A stretch of DNA of 64,000 nt from Larus michahellis (Eukaryota > Chordata > Aves > Charadriiformes > Laridae). Where the stretch lies: the NCBI RefSeq assembly GCF_964199755.1, contig NC_133901.1, forward strand, positions 8,943,556 to 9,007,555, given 5' to 3'. Of the stretch, positions 29,001 to 42,579 are shown piece by piece. The translations under genes and the position numbers were made by a program. The number at the start of each line of letters is the position of its first letter. Positions within the stretch are counted from its first letter, which is position 1. A model generated the notes under the pieces. The model was given only the letters and a program-made list of their open reading frames with translations, had not been told where the DNA came from and did not search any database.

Positions 29001-31983
29001 CCAGCAAGATGTTAACATGCTCCACACACTCTGAAACGGGGGGAAACATTTCGTCACTCCAATGTTAGGCGGCCACTGCCGCCTTCCTTTTCCCTAAGAA
29101 CAATTTAGACTTACTATTTTCTTTTCCTTACAGGAGGAGAACATGTCCCGCCGGTCACCGATGATGAGAAGACCAGATGCAGCTTAGACAAGGTGGTGGA
29201 GTTAACCCCATGTTTGAACAGCTCATGCTAGAAGGAGTGTTTGAAAAATAAGAATTGGCCGTGTTATTAGAAAGCATGTGAATTTTGGATGCAACTGGAA
29301 AGAGACGCAACGACTTTGCTTGGAGGGTGTTTTAGTGTAGTAACTAAAACAGTTGTTTGGGTGAGAGCTGGCACCAAGGGATCATCCCTCCCAGCACGCT
29401 AGAGGATGGTAGAGGGTGCATTAGCCCTTGGACCATGCACCACACCATGGCAAAGATGGCAGTGTGCAAACTGTTAGCAGTAACAACTACACACTTACAA
29501 ACCTCTTAGTTGTCCTTTGAGTAAAATTTAAGCCGCGGAAACTTGGCTAGCACTTACCAAGAGAGATAATCTGCTGAAAATTAAGGTACTGCCTGTAGCC
29601 CGTTACAAAATAGCTGTGAATACTCAGAACACCTTTTATGCCATTCCTTTACTTAATGTGTATACGCTATTTATTATGCAGATTTTCTTCTATGAAATAT
29701 TTAGATTTGGAAGTGTTTTGACATGTGGTAATCTTTAGGAAGAGGGCAAACATACTCTTTTTAAAAGAAAATGTAAATAAAGTATTCCCCCAAAATATCT
29801 TTGAGAGGTTAAATGTGGGACAATGGAAACCACATGTAAATGCCCCTGCTGTCCCTGTGCAGGAACGTTCATGTGTATTTCCAGTGACTTTGTTGACTGC
29901 AGCAGAAATTCTGCTTGGGTGAGGACCACAGCACAGAACCTATAAGAAAAAGAAAGCAATAGGCTAATGAATTAACTGGGTTTGATGTATTTTAAATATC
30001 TGGTTTAGATTATCATAACTACTTGAACAGCCATTAATTTAAAGAAATACCATTGCTATAACATTCATCCTTACGATGGAAAGAGATGAAAGGGATGCTA
30101 ACTAATCCGTATGGTTTCTGGTAATTTTTTAGATAGATTTTCTCCTGGTCCAGTACCCACAGGTGGGATTTTGGTTATTCTTACGCTGCTGCAATTGCAA
30201 GGCTGTGGGAGAGGATTCCCCAGTAGGATCTGTTGGCCCACGGAGCCGGCCTTAAAGGCCGGATTCTTACTTGGTGTAAACAGTGGTAGCTCTATCTTAC
30301 ACTGGTTGCATCAGGAAAAGGTCTGACCTTTTTGGGTTTTGTCCTTGTTTCATGCAGCTGACAAACAGCTTTATAATAGGAAGCAGATGACAATTTTTAC
30401 ATATGTAATCAGCTTAATTACAGAAATAGTTTACAATATTTTCCTACCTAGGTAAAGGATTTAGTATGAATTTCGAAAGTAATTTAACCATAGTAATATT
30501 GCTCAAGGAAAGATAAACATTTGCAATTCATAAATTATTTTATGTTCAGATGCAATTAGTTTAGATTAATTTCTAATGGACTCGTTTTGCTTGTAATCAA
30601 GAACTTATTTTCATGGGCCAGGGAAATGCCTGTGAGTTTTCTCTCCGAGCTTTCTTTCATAACATCTGCACTGAGACTTCTCAGTTAAACAATGGAAAGG
30701 CAGGATTTACAGAGTGTCAGCTCGCTGTTCTGTTCCTGGAGAAAGATGAATTAAGCCTTCTGTTATAAATGGAACATATATACTTCAAAACAATTGTTAT
30801 TAGCCAAGATATGTCCAAGGTCAGGCTAAGTTATGTATGATGTATTCCTATGAGTAATTTATCTTTATGGCTATTTAAAGTGTGAATACATTTAACATTT
30901 TTTCAGGCTTTTGCGTAAGTTTTTTAAGTGTCCCACTTCGTTTTCAGAAAAATAAAAATCAACGTTAGCCAGGAATTGCATTTGTTTTTAACTATTTCCT
31001 GTGTGCTCACGCACTCATTGTTCATTACCACAGGGAAACATGTGGCGATTCAGTGTTGTCAATAAGGAAACAGTAAATTTGGTCTTGTCTAATTTCAGAA
31101 AACTTGAAGCAATAGCTTGCAGATACATAGATTAATGTTAGGGGCTCAGGCATGCCAGGGTAATAACTAGAGGAGAAAGAAGACTTTTAGTTTTGCTATT
31201 GGCAATCAAAAATGCCATTTATGTTTAAAAATGCTTGCCCTTGTGTATTTTAACAGCTATAAAATTGTCATAGTCATAATTTAAATAGGGAATTGAATTT
31301 GCAAAAACTTAAAGAAAACTTAAAGAAATTCTGAAAGCTGTCCTCAAATCTGCACTGTCTGCTTGTTGCTTCGGGTGTCCCTACGGGCAGTGCCACCGCT
31401 GTTCCTGTGGACTCCTCTCTGTATCACAGTCCTCCTCTCGCACACAGGTCTGGGCCCCGTGTGCTGGGTATATCCCGTACTTCTGCCGGCTTCAACCGTG
31501 CAAACCTAGCATTTGGGAAAGAGCCTTTTGTTTTAAAAGTACTAATTTTCTCCTCCACACATTGCTTATTTCCTCCGAGTTCTTACTAAAGCTAAAAACC
31601 AGATAAAATAAAATCCACACAAAACTCTACAGCCACATTTACCATCCTCCAAGTTCCTCGGTCATCACTGTGCCCAGACCTCTGGCCAGGAAGTTTATGG
31701 TAAGTTCTGTGAGGTTTGAAGTAATGAGATCAGTCTTTTAATCCCCCAGCTCACATAAATAACAGCGGATGGGCTTAACGTAACCTTACGGGAGATCTTC
31801 CCCACCCCTTGTCTCTGTGTGTCTTGAGAGGAATTGCAACACAGATGAAGCGTCTCCATCTAGTACCTCATGTAACCATTCCTAATTTCTTGCCTGGTTC
31901 TGCATATGATTTTCCCATCTCCATGCTGACTCACATGTGTCGTCTTTGCCGCTGTCTCTCACATTATCCCAGTCTTCACTCAC
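26061..31983. other. Gene-desert sequence without recognised features
   Basis: I find no gene, RNA gene or clear mobile element in this stretch. Open frames are short and of ordinary non-coding composition. One at 28178-28522 (114 codons) has no recognisable similarity. A 17-bp GC-rich palindrome at 30246-30262 is noted separately. The 29980-31300 part is AT-rich and could hold regulatory elements, but I have no specific support. Confidence 0.6.
30246..30262. repeat. Perfect short palindrome CCGGCCTT-A-AAGGCCGG
   Basis: Eight-base arms are perfect reverse complements around a single A in otherwise unremarkable AT-rich desert sequence. No known regulatory role is assigned. Confidence 0.8.
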
Positions 31984-32159
31984 TGGCCCAGGTTGCCCAG
32001 AGAAGCTGTGGCTGCCCCATCCCTGGAGGTGTTCAAGGCCAGGCTGGATGGGGCTTGGAGCAACCTGGTCTGGTGGGAGGTGGCCCTGCCCAGGGCAGGG
32101 GGGTGGAACTGGATGGTCTTTAAGGTCCCTTCCCACCAAAACCACTCTGTGATTCTATG
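31984..32159 (+). mobile_element. CR1 LINE, 5'-truncated 3' end
   Basis: The plus strand reads through the CR1 3' terminus in sense. Blocks are 'ggttgcccagagaagctgtg', 'ctgccccatccctggaggtg', 'gccaggctggatggggcttg', 'ctgcccagggcagg' and 'ggtctttaaggtcccttccc', with a tail of 'actctgtgattctatg'. The tail octamer repeats (ATTCTRTG) mark the true 3' end. The element is heavily 5'-truncated and non-coding. Confidence 0.96.
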
Positions 32160-35100
32160 GAAACACCATCGGTCTCTTGCTCTGCATTTCATCTTGCCCA
32201 CCAGTCTGTATGATGCATTCCTGTGGCATTATTTGCCTTTTCCTGATAGCCCTTCTCTGAGCTACTCACCCCAGCCCTCCAAAGATGTTTTTTCTTGTCC
32301 TCGTTTCTCTCCACCGGCAGTCCGGTCTCCTGCCTCCTGAAACAAGTGTACTGGTCTGAGGGTGGCTGGAGAACAGCGAGGGGCACCAGATGGGTTTAGT
32401 AAGGTAAAATAAAACCACACGAAAAGGACTGAGCTCCTCTGACATCACATCAACTGTGTAAAAAACACTCAAAATCCCTGGGCCTGTCTCAGCTGCCTCT
32501 GCCGGGGCGGTATAAAGGAGTTTTGTGCTGATCAGTGGCACAGTTTGGGTGCCTGACAGTTGCAGGGGAACACCAGGGTTACATTCCCATCAGACCAGGT
32601 GAGCAGAAATGTTCCCATCTATGCACCATGTCATCCTTCGGTGGCTTGCGGAGAGCACCACATGATGGAGAGGTGCAGCAGGGCTTGCAAGGGAGGTCTG
32701 TGCGCTGCATCGGGTCTTCTCTTGAAAACTCAAGGGCTGGGACCCATGGGTATCCTTTCTCTTTCTCCTCTTGGACTGAGAGCCTTGCTCCTGCTCACGA
32801 CTGTCCAGCAAGTGGCAGGAGACAGTAGAAGGCAGCCTCGCTGCTGATGGAGGGAGACAAGCTCTCGCTTCAAGGAGGAGAAGGTGTCTTGACATCCCAC
32901 GCACGGGAGGGACGGCAGCATGAGCATCTTCATCTCGGCAGAGGCTAATGGAGAAGGCAGGAGAGGGACCCAGCCTGGTGGGGGCTGGGGGGGACCAGCA
33001 GCTGCTGCCTGGGAGGTTGAGGTAGGGATTGCAGGGGAGGTGGGCAGCCCAGGGGTGACCCCCCTCTTCATCCATCCTTCCCCATTGCAGCTCCCCCATC
33101 ATCTTGCCTTCCCTTGCAGATCTCATTCTCTTCCTTGCTAGAAAAGGAGCTAAGATGCACTGAGAAACTGAGTAGGTTTTCCAGCTAACCTGTGTCTTCG
33201 CAGAGGGTGGGTGCTGTGGTGAACACTCTTCTGTCTCAGATCTTAAGCTGCTGTCTGCAGTAGCCTGTGCTTTCCTGCTCCCTTCCACTGCTGGGGTTGT
33301 TGCTCACAGCATCTTTTTCCTGGGAGGATGTGAGAGCTCCCTGGGGACAGTCAAAGACCTGGGAAAAATACCTATTCCCTGTGTGCTCTTAGGAGGCAAA
33401 ATCCTGTGCGCTCACGGGCATCCCAGGAGAGTCAATAACACTGGGAAAACACAGCAAGATGGTATGTTTGTAAATTTATTTTGTCCAGCCAGAAAGTAGT
33501 AGTCCCAGGACATCTCTCCGTAAGGTCAGAGCCGGGCAGGAATGGACCTCCCTGGCAGCTGGAGGTCAAGGGAGCTCCAGCCACCCCACTCCTGGGGTCC
33601 CAGCTCACGTACTTTCAGTCTTGCTGTTTGCAAGAAGAGTTGTGGTGGATCTTTGGTGCAAACGCAGCCCTCTGAAGCAGGGCTTTGCAGTTCCTGCTAC
33701 CAGAGAAGAGCACACAGCCACGTCTCCTGGAGGATGCTGGAAGGAAGGCCACAAGCCAGGCTTTCCAGAAAAGGTGCTGCAAAATGTAAATGAAAAAAAA
33801 ACCAGGTTTGTGCACAGAAGAAATGCATTGTCCACAAATTGCATTTTTCCTTGATTTCTTCTGTACAGCTATTGAGTAGGCACAACCTTGTTTAGCTTAA
33901 AAGATCTAAGAAAATTACAGCCTGGGGCTCTTGGCTCGTGTCTGGGTACTGCTCTTATCATTGAAGTCCTGGGGAGCAATTTAAGACCAAAATGTGCATC
34001 GCAACTCTCTTATTCAATACTACCAAAAGTTTGCCCTGGGATACCAAGGAAGGCATCAAATGTGGACAGGCTTTAGAACAGACTCACATTGCAAATGTAT
34101 AAAATTACTAAATACAGCTACAGTTCCTGCAGAGAAGAAACACGCCTGTAACACTGCTTATTTTCAAGAGGTCACAAGTACTAATGTGAAAAGTATTGAA
34201 TCTCCATAAAACTAGACTAGGTCAGACAAATAAATAAACTGAAAACACCTCTCTGAAGCAAACTGCCATTGACCCCTGGATTACAGCTTCCAGGCAACAG
34301 CAAAATCAGTTAATTCTATAAAGCAATCTTATATCTAGGACCTTGCGTATGCGTTGTGCAGTAATAGCATCAAGTCCGGTCATATTGGAGGTGGTGGATA
34401 CAATAACCAAGCTTCACTGCAGGTGGGCATAGGAAAAAACTGGGCTTCTGTATGTAACAAGATGGCCAAAACAGTAGAAGCCATTCCCTAAATGCCAGCA
34501 GAAACCGAGATGAGTCAGAGATGAGGAGCGCGTGGGTGGAGAGCGTCCTCGTGGCGTGACGACAGGCAGAGAGGAGAGAGCTGGGCGCTGCGCTGCATCC
34601 CTGCCTGCGTGCCGGCAGTGTGGGGAGAGCGGGAGAGGAGCAGACAGGAGCAGGGAGAGGACGTGAAGCACCCGGGGCAGAATAGGGTGCCCGGGAGAAG
34701 CATGTTTTTGTTTATCGTGACTGCCGAGAGAGGGTGGGAGCTGGGGACGAAAAGAGGAGTGTTTCCTGGTCAGGGAGATGGGACTGGGTGCATTGGTTTG
34801 TAAATAAACACTGATGTGTCCGTGGAATACTTTACCTACTCATCAATTTGTTTTCCTAAATTAAACAACCCGAAAGAGCCTGGAGAGTAACTTTGTGACA
34901 CACAGGCCCACCGTACTTTCCCTCTGGCCAGATCTGCTGTCACGACTGCGTGAATTCAGAAGGAAAAGGGTGGGAGGGAATATCCACAGTTTGGCCCTTG
35001 AAATATCATTATCTCGTGCACATTTATGTCCCTACAGAAAGACCAGAATCATAGAGCATAACCAGGAAATTAAATTTTCTGATATCCATTAATCCATCAT

Positions 35101-36304
35101 CCATTAATGCCCACTGTCTCCATAATTCCCAGTGGCAGGGAAACCAAAACGCCTTCAGGGCAGCTGGAGGCTCCCGCTGCGGTCGGGAGGCAGAAGGGAG
35201 CACCACCAGGCGAAGGGCATGGACATGGTCCCCCTCCTCACCAAATACCCTTCCGGCCCCATCCCTGCTGAGAACGGGGCGATTCCTGGTACGAAGGCGA
35301 TGGGTTACCTTGCTGGGAAGGTTATGTGCAGGGACGAGGAGGAGGACAGAAGAGCATCAAGCTTTACGGGATTTTTTTCCCCCTCCACCAGATTTTGTAC
35401 AAATTGTGTGTAAATAGCCAGTCTCGCCCTGGCTGTCACCAAACTGCTGTCCTTTAAATACAATTAATGTAAAATATCATTCAGTTGTAACTGTCTTCCC
35501 TCATTGGCAACATATGGGTAATATTTCAGTGGGTTGTGACTAAATGGAAAGTCTCATGAGCCAGTACCCTCTGTGGCTAAGATCAGTTGGCACACGTGAA
35601 ACTTCACAAAATACAACTTTTTTTTTTGAGATCCATTTTAAAGAAAATTTAAATCGAAGTAACAGCTTATGTCTAAGTTCTCCGAAAAGTCATTCAGTAC
35701 CCAAAATAAGCTGTTATTTTAAAATTTCTTTGTATACAAACCCACATACTTTCCTTTGTATAGAAGGAAGCTGAATTCCAGTTTACATATGAAACTCAAT
35801 CCGGCTATAAGCAGAGAGCTGTGAAAACTGCCTCCCTGGGTATTTAAACAGCGTATGTTTTGCATGCAGCTCCGCAGCCAAATAATCACAGAGTGCCCTT
35901 GGCTCCCGGGGCCTCGCAGCCCGCGCTGCCTTTGTAGGCTGAAATTGGGTTTTCAGAGGGGAAAACATTCTTGAATTAGTCATTTCTCAATGTCTTTATT
36001 TTATACTCCAAGCGCAGGGCAATGGAACAGACTGTGTTACAACTGATTTAAAGAGGGTTTCCAGCTGTGATGATGTGCTGGGATCTTCAGCCTGGCAGTG
36101 GAGCGGGTTCTTGCTGGCGGGCGAGGGGAGGGCGCGCATCCCAGCCCGCGCTCGCCCCGCAGCCCGCATCGCTCCCGCTCCTCTTCCTCTTGCAGAAGAG
36201 AGCAGAGAGCTTCCACGCATCCCAAGGGATCTCTACCTACACCCACTCGCCTCCCGCAACGGTTTTCCTGACCCGTCGCTTGGGAGCCAGCCGTGAGGTG
36301 CATA
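32160..36304. other. Gene-desert sequence without recognised features
   Basis: This stretch has mixed composition, moderately GC-rich at 32.5-33.8 kb and again at 36.07-36.3 kb. Open frames here (for example 232 codons on the minus strand at 32590-33288) have no recognisable family and overlap ordinary GC-richer non-coding sequence. A pyrimidine tract ending CTCTTGCAG at 36194 resembles a plus-strand splice acceptor but has no exon I can support. Confidence 0.55.
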
Positions 36305-36385
36305 AGGAAATAAAAGTTGATTTAAAAAAAAAAGAAGTTAATAAAAATTAATTAATAAAAAATAAAAGTTAATAAAAGTTGTGCA
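36305..36385. repeat. A-rich tandem array of AATAAAAGTT-like units
   Basis: Repeated 'aataaaagtt' and 'gttaataaaa' motifs occur about five times in 80 bp, giving many AATAAA hexamers on the plus strand. The array looks like a locally expanded A-rich simple repeat. It abuts a CpG-richer patch on its left. Confidence 0.75.
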
Positions 36386-39300
36386 TGTAAATCCTGGCAG
36401 CGCTGGAATTCAGCGCATATGAGGGCTGCAGGAGCAGGCTGCGTTTCCAAACTAATCAAAATTATCTCACGTTCTTAATACACTCCCCACTGGTTAGATA
36501 CTTGGCATATTTGATGTAAAGTTAACAGTATTTAATAACGTATCTTCAGAGTGAAAAATATTTGTTCAATATCAGAGAGAAAAGGATGGCTAATCTAGTT
36601 ACGTTTCTATGATCACTTTTATCAACACTTTTAATGGGATTTATTATTTGTATTCAAAAAAACTGGGCTGCCAGAAAAAAACCCAACAGCCCCTACCTTC
36701 TTAAGGGGGGCTGTTACGTGGTAGGTTTTAGCTGGTGTTCTTTTGATGCTCCAATGAGAACAGAGCAAAATTATTGACAGTTTTTGTGTAATATTGGGTT
36801 GATCTTTAAAACATGGACTTCATCGTGTGTTTGTCTTTTCCTGCGCCTGCTGTCTGCAAATGCTGTAGCAGACAGAGATATCTGTGGGAACACTGACCAC
36901 AACAGCATATTTTATTTGTTGAAAATCAGTTTTGTATTGTAATAAAGAATATTTGCTGTGGCAGCCTGTTTGTTTTGGTTTTTTTTTTCCTGAGACTGAG
37001 TTATACCTGTCCAGACAGCTAAAGAAAAATGCCTTAAGACTTAAATGCACAATTGTATTACCCTAAGTATTGACTATCAAATTCTTATAGCGAACTGACT
37101 GTGAATTTCTAAATTAAAACTGAATTCTGATTAATTTAAAGTAAGGATGAAACAAAAGGAAACCCACGAGCTGTGCCACGACGTGACAAAGTGGAAGGGA
37201 ATGTGCCGGTGGGGATGCAGGCTCGCGCCCATACAAACAGCTCTGGGCTGTGGTGGAGCCAAGGTGGGTTCCCTGGCAGGTATCGTCAGGGTCTGATACA
37301 GCAAGAAGGAAAACCTACGGTGATAACACCATAGAAAGCTTCTTCCTAAATTGTCCTCTTGAAGATGTTTCTCCTACGAGATGGTCTACAAGTCTATAAT
37401 TAGGAGTTCGGCTAGCCTGCGCGGCTCAGCGCGGTGGGGAGAAGCAGATAGGCCAAATGTAATAGCATAAGGAGAAGGTGGTGGGAGGGATGGACGTTTA
37501 CGGACGGACTTGTGGGTGGGAAAAAGAGAGGGGCAAGGGGGAAATAAGGGATCAAATGAAAAGCAAGAAATGACTAAGTTTGCAAACATTCCTTTATTTA
37601 TATTCTTTGGCAGACAGTTAACTTTCTGATGACACTTTCTCCTTGTATCTGTCTGACTGGGACCCGTTTTCTGACTATTGCCAATTTTTCCCACTGAGAT
37701 AGTGCTATTTATACCACGTTTCGGTTGGGTTTGTAATCGGCAGTTTAGCAAGCTGGTCTTGGACCAAGTTAACCAGTTAAAGATGCAACTGCGTTGATAC
37801 TAGTTTAACTTTCCTAGCAGTGAATAACAAAATATAAAAGCAGCCGAGTACTGCCCGAGGAGGAGCCTCCCTCCTCGGCTGACTCATGTCCAGAGGTGAG
37901 CCCCAAAAAGTGATTTTGGGGGTGGGAGCCGTTTTCGGCGTGCTGGGGCAGGGGGGCAGGTTCATACAAGGTTGGTACCTGCACCTGGTAATCACCGCAC
38001 CACACCGGTACGGTTATGGGAGTTACTTAAGCGAAGAATCACACCAGTAAGGAAAGGAACAAGGATCAATTATACATTAAAGCCAGGAAAACATTAAAAG
38101 CACACCTGACCCTGGACACAGCTTGTATTAACTGCCAACGTTTGTCACCCCCTTTTTTTCCTTTACCTTATTTGTAATGAAGGCGACATGGGAAAAACAA
38201 GTGGTGGAAATTGAAAAAGGTGACTCACACAGGCAACGTTAGTTAAAAAATAGTCCTCAAAACCTGTTTATTTAACTTTTTTTTTTGTTTCTAATTTTTT
38301 AATATAAACTAGTCATTTCTAATTATTTTAGATACCACAAGATACTTTTTTTTTTCTGATTTAAAACAGTTATAATTTTCTCTTCTGAGAGAAAACCGAA
38401 TGAGTCCCTAAAGTGGTTCCAGATGCCAGACTTGTGCATATGTAACATTCCTACTGGAGGAATAACTTTTGATATTTAATCAAAAGAAACAAGTTTAACA
38501 AACAATACACTAACACGTGAAAAGATAACATGGTGAGAAAAAAAAATCTAGGCTATAAAATCTAGATGAAACTTTTCCAACTTGTAAAGAGGGTTTTACA
38601 AACTAGCCAACGGTAAGACTCAGAAATGAAACCTGAAAAAGTGTGAAATAACTGATTTAAGGAGAAGACAATAAAATGGAAGGAAGAGGAAATGGAAGAG
38701 GGTAAAATCAGCAGACAGCAGACAAATGGGGACTTAAAATGCAAAGAATTAAAGAAGAAAATCAAAAGAAATATCAAGAAAGAATATTTTTGACAAGACG
38801 AGAATAATAAATTGAGTTGTATGAGAGAACGCGCAAGAAATACCAAGAGTTACGATACTCTAAAGAAAACAAAACTGAAAATACACAGGAGAAAAGAGAA
38901 AATATGAAAAACCTCATTTTGTATTAATTGTGTTCCCCTTCAAACGACACATTTCAATGCTGGAAAAACTCCTGTAATTAGATTATTGTTTACAGCAGGT
39001 TATTACTCAACCAGTTCCTATTTAGGCTGTCTGTGTTTGATCTAATTCTGTCAAACCTTACAGTGAAGCCGTTGAGTTGTTACCTGAAAATAAAGGCTTA
39101 ATCACGTGAATGTATTTGGAACAAAAATTCTTATTATAACACCATTTTTCTTAAAGGCCTTGTGTGGTAGAAGTGTGATTACGCAAAGCTCAGGCTGCAG
39201 CTACACAACTTGGAGCCAATAACAATATATTGATGTTTAGGTGGTTGGGTTATTTCTTGACCTTGAGTAGCTTAGGCGTTGTTGGAGGAATCAACAAGAA

Positions 39301-40800
39301 TTTCACCTTCAGCGCAATGCCAAGAAATAGAAATAACATAACTCATTAAATACAGTCCAAATATTAATATGCAATAATAAACTCCAACCCCTTATATAGG
39401 TTGTCGATAATTTGCCGCCCTCACAGAGTGGCAAAACACTTTACCTTTGGGGAAAAGAACATTGGAAAATAGGCATAAAAAACACAAACAAGCAATTAGA
39501 TCTACCTAATTAATCACAGGAATACACCAAACAAGGAAGTGGAAAACATTATATGTAGGTGTTCTTACAGGGAGAAATTATTTTATTATTATGCGTTTTA
39601 AACATCTAGGTTACCACATTTTTCGTGTAATGGCACTATTGTATTAGACACTAAAATCTGATTTTAACCTACTTTTAAATGTTCTTCCTTTCCCTTCACT
39701 CCAGGGTTTGAAACTGTCATTTGTGTTACCATTCTCTTGGCTTCTACTGTTTTTTTTAACTACTCCGCAATTATAATAGCTCACTAATAGACCGCATCAT
39801 TGATAAACTTCCTCGTTAAGAAGAACCTAGGACAAAAAATGATACTGGTTCTTTAAAAGTTTATCCCTATGGCACCATCATGTAAGCATACATATGGGAC
39901 AGTAAAAATGGAAGACGACACATTAAATGACATTATTATAAAATGCAATACTCTTGGAATGATCCCTTATTAAATTAGGCTCTATGATCTGAGATGAATT
40001 TCCCCGATCCCTAATCCATCACTAGAGAAATATTAAAAGATAGGTCTCAACTGGTATTAGAATCGCACTCAGTCTCTACTTTCATTATTTTGAATTAGGG
40101 TGCTACTGGGGGGAAGCCTCTTAATGAGAATTAGAGTGATTCACTGGCCTTCTTTTGGATTTTGACAAGTAAAATATTAACTCTTCAGTCACAGCTGTCG
40201 GAATTAAAATACTTGGCAGCCACAGATGCACAAATTAAATTGGCCTTTATGTTTCCATATTGCTGACCTCCTTAGAGGCAAAAACATCAAACCCAACAAT
40301 AACAGAAAACCCACAGTATGTCATTCCTTGGAAGAAAATATATTTATTGAAGTTTTTATATTTGTTTCAGTTTTAAACACATAATTGAACAAATACAGAA
40401 CATTTTTACAAAAGGCTATTATTTTAATTTTGCATTCAGTAAAATTTCAGCTACAAATCAGTTAACTCTGAACCATTAATCAGGCAATAAAATAATAAAT
40501 GAAGTTATTTCGGGGATTTCTTAACTGTTTAAACCAACATAAATCAAATTTACGTGCGGTGCATCAGTGAAAACCTCTTAATGGCTTTGACTGGCATTTT
40601 TTTAGGGTTGTTTCTCTGTAAATAATAGATTCTCTTTCTTAGAAACAATACATGAAAATGCATAATTATTGCAGAAGCACAAGACTTTTTATTACCGAAG
40701 CTCCAGTTTGTAACAGCAAAACAAGCTGAAGTTTAGTAATGGCGAGAAAACATCCTTTCTGATCATTTTCCCTGGTTTTTAATTTACTGCTATGGTAGTG
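36386..40800. other. AT-rich gene-desert sequence without recognised features
   Basis: No ORF, RNA gene or mobile element is recognisable. AT-rich stretches at 38.2-38.6 kb and 38.9-39.6 kb, and a homeodomain-motif-containing stretch at 40.0-40.8 kb, could include regulatory DNA. A small inverted repeat, CCGAGGAGG / CCTCCTCGG, lies at 37855-37863 and 37870-37878. Confidence 0.55.
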
Positions 40801-40810
40801 GCGGTGGAAT

Positions 40811-40867
40811 TTCAATTAGTCTCAATTAAGTGTATCTCAATTAAGTGTATTTCAATTATGATAAGTG
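40811..40867. repeat. Tandem 15-mer with homeodomain / NK2-type sites
   Basis: CTCAATTAAGTGTAT occurs twice in perfect tandem (40821-40835 and 40836-40850). It is flanked by partial units, so that TCAATTA appears four times at 40812, 40822, 40837 and 40852. Each complete unit contains TTAAGTG, which fits the NK2-family consensus (TNAAGTG), and a TCAATTA homeodomain core. It lies in the SHOX2 desert, about 18 kb past the gene. Confidence 0.8.
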
Positions 40868-42579
40868 TTTCCAAAGTGGAACTTGTAGCATATAAAAGTC
40901 TCAAATAAGGGAATGACACAGAAGTGGCTTTTTTTTTTTTTTGAAACCTCTCCTTAAATTATATGATCCATCATATCCAAGCCAGGACAGGGGTTTGTTA
41001 TTCTTTTCTCTGTCCCTGGTCACCTCCAGCATCTCTCCCTCCTCCCTAACGATCACTCATTGATCTCAACTTGTGATCGGTTGAGAACTACTGGGAGGGG
41101 GACATTGATGGATGCATTTTAACCATTTTACCCTTCGCATCCAATACTGCGATGAACTCCCCGAATCCGTGGCAGGGTTGTGTTGGGGGGGAGAGCTGGG
41201 GGCTGCGGCGATTGTAGGCGTTTGGGGGATGAAGTTTGGCCCTGAGGGAGCGCGTGCTTCTTGGAGGAACCTCTTTTTGTCTATAGGTGATTGCAAACCA
41301 CCTCCACCACGTTTCTTATAACACATGTTTGGGGTTTTTTTGTGTGCTGATGTGGAACGGAGAGACCGCAATGTTGACATGATGAAGCACTTTATATTTT
41401 ATATGAGGAAATAGAGTTTCTGGTTTTCCACTTTTTTACTTAGGGATAAACAAATCCATAGTTTGTAGGCGGAAACCTATGCTTTTTCTGCTTGTGACAA
41501 TGGACTTTTAGAGCTGCTAACACAGCATAATTGCATGTCTAAAACAATCCAGCTCCGGAGCCTTAATATTTTGAAATATTTGGTTATTCACTGGCAGGGA
41601 TCTTGTCAGACGCATTCACGCTGCAGCACACTTGCTGTCACCCTCTCGGCAGGCCAAGGCGGGTAGGGGGACATCTCGTTAGTGACACCTGAGACACACT
41701 TGCCATACTTTGTCTGAATCCCTGGGGTCCCAGCACCACTCATCCTCTCCCAGCCTCCTCGGGGAGGACCTGCCCCCAAAGCAGGGTTTGGGTCCCATGG
41801 AGCGACGAGGTTGCCCTGGTGGCTGTGACAATTTTGGGTTGTGACGTCCAACCCGGTGTGGTGGAGAGGCACAGCCGTGCTGGGGGGACACGTGGCATTG
41901 CCCCACGTTGAGTGGCCCTGTGCTGAGGGTCCCCGCACTGTTCCCTGACACCCTTCACCTTTCCTGGTGTGCGGAGCGGGCCCCCCTGCCCACGGGGAGA
42001 GCAGTCAGTGCAGCAAATCTACAGCTTTCCTGCAACCGCTTCTACATTATTTTTATCCTTTTTATTACATTATCTCAGCTATGCAAACAGTTGCATGGGA
42101 ATAGGAGTTTTCCTGTGAGCTCCTACTCTATGTTCCCTCCTCGCCACATCCCCGCTCGGCAATGCCACGGTACCCGAAGAGCCCTCCCTCCCTTGGAGCG
42201 CAGCATCTGCTCCTGTCTCGGTTAGGATTTCCACATCTGGATTGGGGCTGCTAACCCACGGAGACACTTTTCCAGTCTTTACTGTTTGCTGACCAGTTTC
42301 TGGGCCAGCTGAGTGCTGGTCGGAGCCAGGAACGCCGCAGCATTATGCCGGTGGATGGAGGGCGCAGCCGGCTTGGCGTGTGAATTAGTTCTGCGCAGAA
42401 CTACTTAATACATCTTTCCTGGAATTAAATGTGCGCGGAGAGCTGCCATAGGGCAAGCCGTGGGGTGGTTTAATTTCTTTTTTAGAAGACATTAGCAGAA
42501 CTCGATAAAGGGTCAAGTAATTTCATCCAAGTTGCCACTAGTTAGTTAAGAGAAAGCGACAGGGCTGGAGCCTGACGTC
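40868..42579. other. Gene-desert sequence without recognised features
   Basis: AT-rich sequence with a T run at 40929-40941 gives way to a GC-richer part at 41.6-42.3 kb. Overlapping open frames of 60-110 codons in the GC-richer part show no recognisable family. I see no repeats or RNA genes. Confidence 0.55.

Noticed and set aside
29110..29230. Strong acceptor-like sequence (CTTTTCCTTACAG at about 29134) followed by a short open stretch
   Set aside because: The following sequence meets stops quickly and matches no gene I know. Single splice-like motifs are common in desert DNA.
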